From positions 62,001-126,000 of the forward strand of contig NC_014758.1 in NCBI RefSeq assembly GCF_000183405.1: a stretch of DNA of 64,000 bases, written 5' to 3'. The DNA is from Calditerrivibrio nitroreducens DSM 19672 (lineage in GTDB: Bacteria > Chrysiogenota > Deferribacteres > Deferribacterales > Calditerrivibrionaceae). The translations under genes were made by a program, and so were the position numbers. Shown here piece after piece: positions 61,886 to 64,000 of the stretch (positions are counted from its first letter, which is position 1; every line of letters starts with the position of its first letter). The notes beneath the pieces were generated by a model. That model was not told the DNA's origin. It saw only the letters and a program-made list of their open reading frames with translations, and did not search any database.

Positions 61886-62491
61886 TTATATTCTAAATAT
61901 TTTTAAAAAAGTCAAATATAATAATTTTATATCTGTAAAAAATGAGATATCATCGATATATTTCTTATAAAGCTCAATCTTTTTGGGCAGGATCACCTGG
62001 GTATACCCCTTTTCAACATCATCAAACCGGGCTATAAGATCCTCTTCATCCCGAAATAGTATCGTAGCATAATCGGTTATCCCTGGTTTAACTGTCAATA
62101 CTATGGTGTAATCATCTTTGTATAGTTTAACATATTTTTCCACCTCCGGCCTTGGTCCCACAAGACTCATATCCCCTTTTAAAACGTTGAAAAATTGAGG
62201 GAGCTCATCTAATTTCCATTTTCTTAAGTAATAACCCACTTTTGTGATACGGGGATCTCTATCTTTGGTAACAAGGGGGCCCATCTTATCGGCATCCACC
62301 ACCATGGTGCGGAATTTGTAAAGTCCAAACGGTTTAAAATCTTTACCCATCCTGATCTGTCGATAAAATATCGGACCATTTGTATCGAGCTTTATCAGTA
62401 ATGCAATGATAAAAAAAGATGGTAGGAGTAGTAAGATTGCCAATGTTGAAAATATTATATCCATCAGACGCTTGCCAAAATATCTATACAT
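61886..62491 (-). CDS. pglC: undecaprenyl-phosphate sugar-1-phosphate transferase (PglC-like)
   Basis: Monotopic phosphoglycosyl transferase of 201 residues, the short PglC form without the extra membrane domains of WbaP. It has a re-entrant hydrophobic N terminus (LMDIIFSTLAILLLLPSF), RQIRMGKDFKPFGLYKFRTM, the LRKWKLDELPQFFNVLKGDMSLVGPRPE core with catalytic Asp-Glu, and KPGITDY. It would load the first sugar phosphate onto undecaprenyl phosphate for the glycan later used by the STT3 proteins. It lies 2 bases after murB. Confidence 0.92.
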   Translation of the reverse strand: MYRYFGKRLMDIIFSTLAILLLLPSFFIIALLIKLDTNGPIFYRQIRMGKDFKPFGLYKFRTMVVDADKMGPLVTKDRDPRITKVGYYLRKWKLDELPQFFNVLKGDMSLVGPRPEVEKYVKLYKDDYTIVLTVKPGITDYATILFRDEEDLIARFDDVEKGYTQVILPKKIELYKKYIDDISFFTDIKLLYLTFLKIFRI

Positions 62492-62493
62492 AA

Positions 62494-63360
62494 CTACCTT
62501 TCAATTATTTTTACCTCTTCCTCCAGCATAATGCCGGTTTTTTGGAAAACAACCATTTTTACGTGGGATATCAGATCTTTTATATCCTTACTACTGGCAT
62601 TGTTGAAGTTTATGATAAAATTGCTGTGCTTTTCTGAGACCTTTGCTCCACCAATTGAAAATCCTTTAAGTCCGCATTCTTCTATGAGTTTACCGGCATA
62701 TGTCCCGGGAGGTCTTTTGAAGACAGATCCGCAGGAGGGGTATTCAAGTGGTTGTTTTTCACCCCTTTTATTTAGTATATCATCCCTTATCTTGTGTGGA
62801 TCATTCTTTGCAAAGTTGAGTTTAAATGATCCGGATACGACAATCTCGTCCTTTATTGAGCTTTTTCTGTATGAAAAGGATAATTCACTGGCCTTTAATG
62901 TGGTAAATTCTCCATCTTTAAATATCTCTACAGAGTACAAAACATCTTTTATTTCTGTGTCAAAGGCGCCGGCGTTCATGTAGATGGCTCCACCAACTGT
63001 GCCGGGGATACCTGATAGATGTTCGATGCCGGAAAGATTGTTTATGATAGAAAACAGCACCATATCGTCTAATAAAATTCCAGATCCAGCAGTTAAGATA
63101 TTTTTGTCTATTATCATAAATCGATTAAGTTTTTTTAGGGATAAAATCAGGCCATCGAAACCTGCATCGTCGAAGAGCACGTTTGTTCCGTTGCCTATCA
63201 CCAGATACCTTAACTTTTTCTCCTGTAAAAAGTTCCAGATAAGCATAAGTTCTAAGTTATTTTTAGGTTCGGCAAAAAATCTGGCTGGACCTCCGGTTTT
63301 ATAACTGCAATGTTTACTTAATGGCTCGTTGCTTTTGATGATACTATTTAAATCGAGCAT
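62494..63360 (-). CDS. murB: UDP-N-acetylenolpyruvoylglucosamine reductase
   Basis: FAD-dependent enzyme reducing UDP-GlcNAc-enolpyruvate to UDP-MurNAc for peptidoglycan. The 288 residues have SYKTGGPARFFA, GNGTNVLFDD for FAD, the catalytic serine in SCGSVFKRP and the terminal catalytic Glu in MLEEEVKII. It is the shorter type II form. It overlaps the mtnP-like gene by 17 bases and sits outside any mur/fts cluster. Confidence 0.95.
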   Translation of the reverse strand: MLDLNSIIKSNEPLSKHCSYKTGGPARFFAEPKNNLELMLIWNFLQEKKLRYLVIGNGTNVLFDDAGFDGLILSLKKLNRFMIIDKNILTAGSGILLDDMVLFSIINNLSGIEHLSGIPGTVGGAIYMNAGAFDTEIKDVLYSVEIFKDGEFTTLKASELSFSYRKSSIKDEIVVSGSFKLNFAKNDPHKIRDDILNKRGEKQPLEYPSCGSVFKRPPGTYAGKLIEECGLKGFSIGGAKVSEKHSNFIINFNNASSKDIKDLISHVKMVVFQKTGIMLEEEVKIIER

Positions 63361-64000
63361 TTTTTATCGCCTCATGGCAGCTGCAGGGGGATTTCCTCTT
63401 CATTGAAGCCACCTCTTTGATTATAAACCTTATGACAGCATCATTATTTTTCACATGCTCCACCACTTCATCTGTGGTAAGAGGCGTTTTGCTGATCCCT
63501 GCTGCGAAGTTTGATACGATATTCACGGCTGCGTAGCATATGCCAAGCTCCCTTGCAAGGGCTGTTTCCGGCATAAGGGTCATCCCAACCACATCAAATC
63601 CCAATTTTAAAAAGGCATTTATCTCCGCTGCACTCTCCAATCTTGGGCCGTTTGTGCAGAGGTATACCCCCTTCGGATGAAAACGTACCCCGGATTTCTT
63701 TAAAATATTTATAAGTTCTTCCCTTATAGATGGGCAGAATGGATATGTGAAATCTATGTGGTAAGTATCTCCGATATCTGAATAGGTTGATTCTCTTCCG
63801 TATGTCCAGTCTACTATATTGTCCGGTATCAAAAAATCACCCGGCAAGAGTAAACTATTTATCCCCCCCACAGCCCCAAAAGCTACTATGAAATCTACAT
63901 TAAGTTCATAAAATCCGTATATATTTGATCTGTAATTAATTAGATGGGGAGGGAATTGATGTTTTTCCCCATGCCTTGCAATGGAATAGATCTCATTATC
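63344..64000 (-). CDS. mtnP: S-methyl-5'-thioadenosine/inosine-type phosphorylase, N terminus cut by window edge
   Basis: Purine nucleoside phosphorylase family enzyme of the MTAP type, which recycles methylthioadenosine. The open frame continues without a start to the right edge (SIARHGEKHQFPPHLINYRSN, residues 5-25 of the visible part), so the first part is missing. It shows PGDFLIPDN, CTNGPRLESAAEI with the phosphate/ribose contacts, and VVGMTLMPETALARELG. About 218 residues are visible. Whether it prefers MTA, MTI or inosine cannot be decided by reading. Confidence 0.92.
   Translation of the reverse strand, partial: DNEIYSIARHGEKHQFPPHLINYRSNIYGFYELNVDFIVAFGAVGGINSLLLPGDFLIPDNIVDWTYGRESTYSDIGDTYHIDFTYPFCPSIREELINILKKSGVRFHPKGVYLCTNGPRLESAAEINAFLKLGFDVVGMTLMPETALARELGICYAAVNIVSNFAAGISKTPLTTDEVVEHVKNNDAVIRFIIKEVASMKRKSPCSCHEAIKNARFK

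Noticed and set aside
1-64000. tRNA, rRNA and selC genes
   Set aside because: I looked through the intergenic regions for cloverleaf arms and CCA ends and found none. I could not run a covariance search, so a missed small RNA is possible.

Overview
The window is AT-rich bacterial chromosome with short gaps and long co-directional gene runs. It looks like a Gram-negative, anaerobic or microaerophilic bacterium. The evidence is lpxC (lipid A), rlpA, SurA/PpiC periplasmic chaperones, a Tat-exported membrane NiFe hydrogenase, an MCP, PilT, LL-diaminopimelate aminotransferase (dapL), GatCA and several periplasmic rhodaneses. This set fits a Deferribacterota-type organism (Calditerrivibrio/Deferribacter-like). 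That placement is my inference from gene content; no 16S gene is present. I saw no tRNA, rRNA or CRISPR array. No stretch over 300 bases lacks a gene; the longest gap (9679-9953) holds a promoter and two hairpins.

Layout. 1-1632: end of a TRAP carboxylate transporter locus. 1778-3421: CBS-regulated family II pyrophosphatase. 3537-4303: STAS / RsbW-like anti-sigma pair. 4357-5856: thioredoxin-like protein and ThiS/ThiF. 5893-9678: dapL-fmt-DUF116-htpX operon (minus). 9803-9878: a large near-perfect hairpin. 9954-16151: minus-strand run mnmH-rlpA-exonuclease-ppiC-surA-S4-radical SAM. 16242-18340: gatC-gatA and a small protein. 18390-20922: a phosphodiesterase divergent from a two-rhodanese operon with two palindromic operators, followed by an ArsR-family regulator. 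20986-29494: pheA-hisC-aroF-tyrA-aroA-cmk-ispH-rpsA superoperon. 29643-33156: NiFe hydrogenase small, large and cytochrome b subunits. 33271-34893: MCP. 35000-39377: recA, pilT, recX, rplI, dnaB. 39489-40418: lpxC behind a sigma-54-like promoter. 40449-46256: minus run of two Gate-domain membrane proteins, thiD, dnaE and mobB. 46380-47728: an IS256-family element that truncates an SRPBCC gene. 47950-48684: ccdA.

From about 64000 down to 48964 there is one near-continuous minus-strand run. It has two halves. The upstream half (mtnP, murB, a PglC-like sugar transferase, two tandem STT3/PglB-type oligosaccharyltransferases, a PglF/CapD-type dehydratase) reads as a compact protein N-glycosylation locus. 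The downstream half (SBP-permease-ATPase ABC transporter, LysR regulator, rhodanese, C_GCxxG_C_C protein, BioB-like radical SAM enzyme, DUF2064 protein, TVP38-type membrane protein, GT2) is a ten-gene co-directional set whose joint function I cannot assign. It is my best candidate for an undescribed system.

Other points of interest: a Cys-to-Asp substitution in the proximal cluster motif of the hydrogenase small subunit, an apparently leaderless pheA transcript, and a DUF2064 gene whose only sensible start is ATT.
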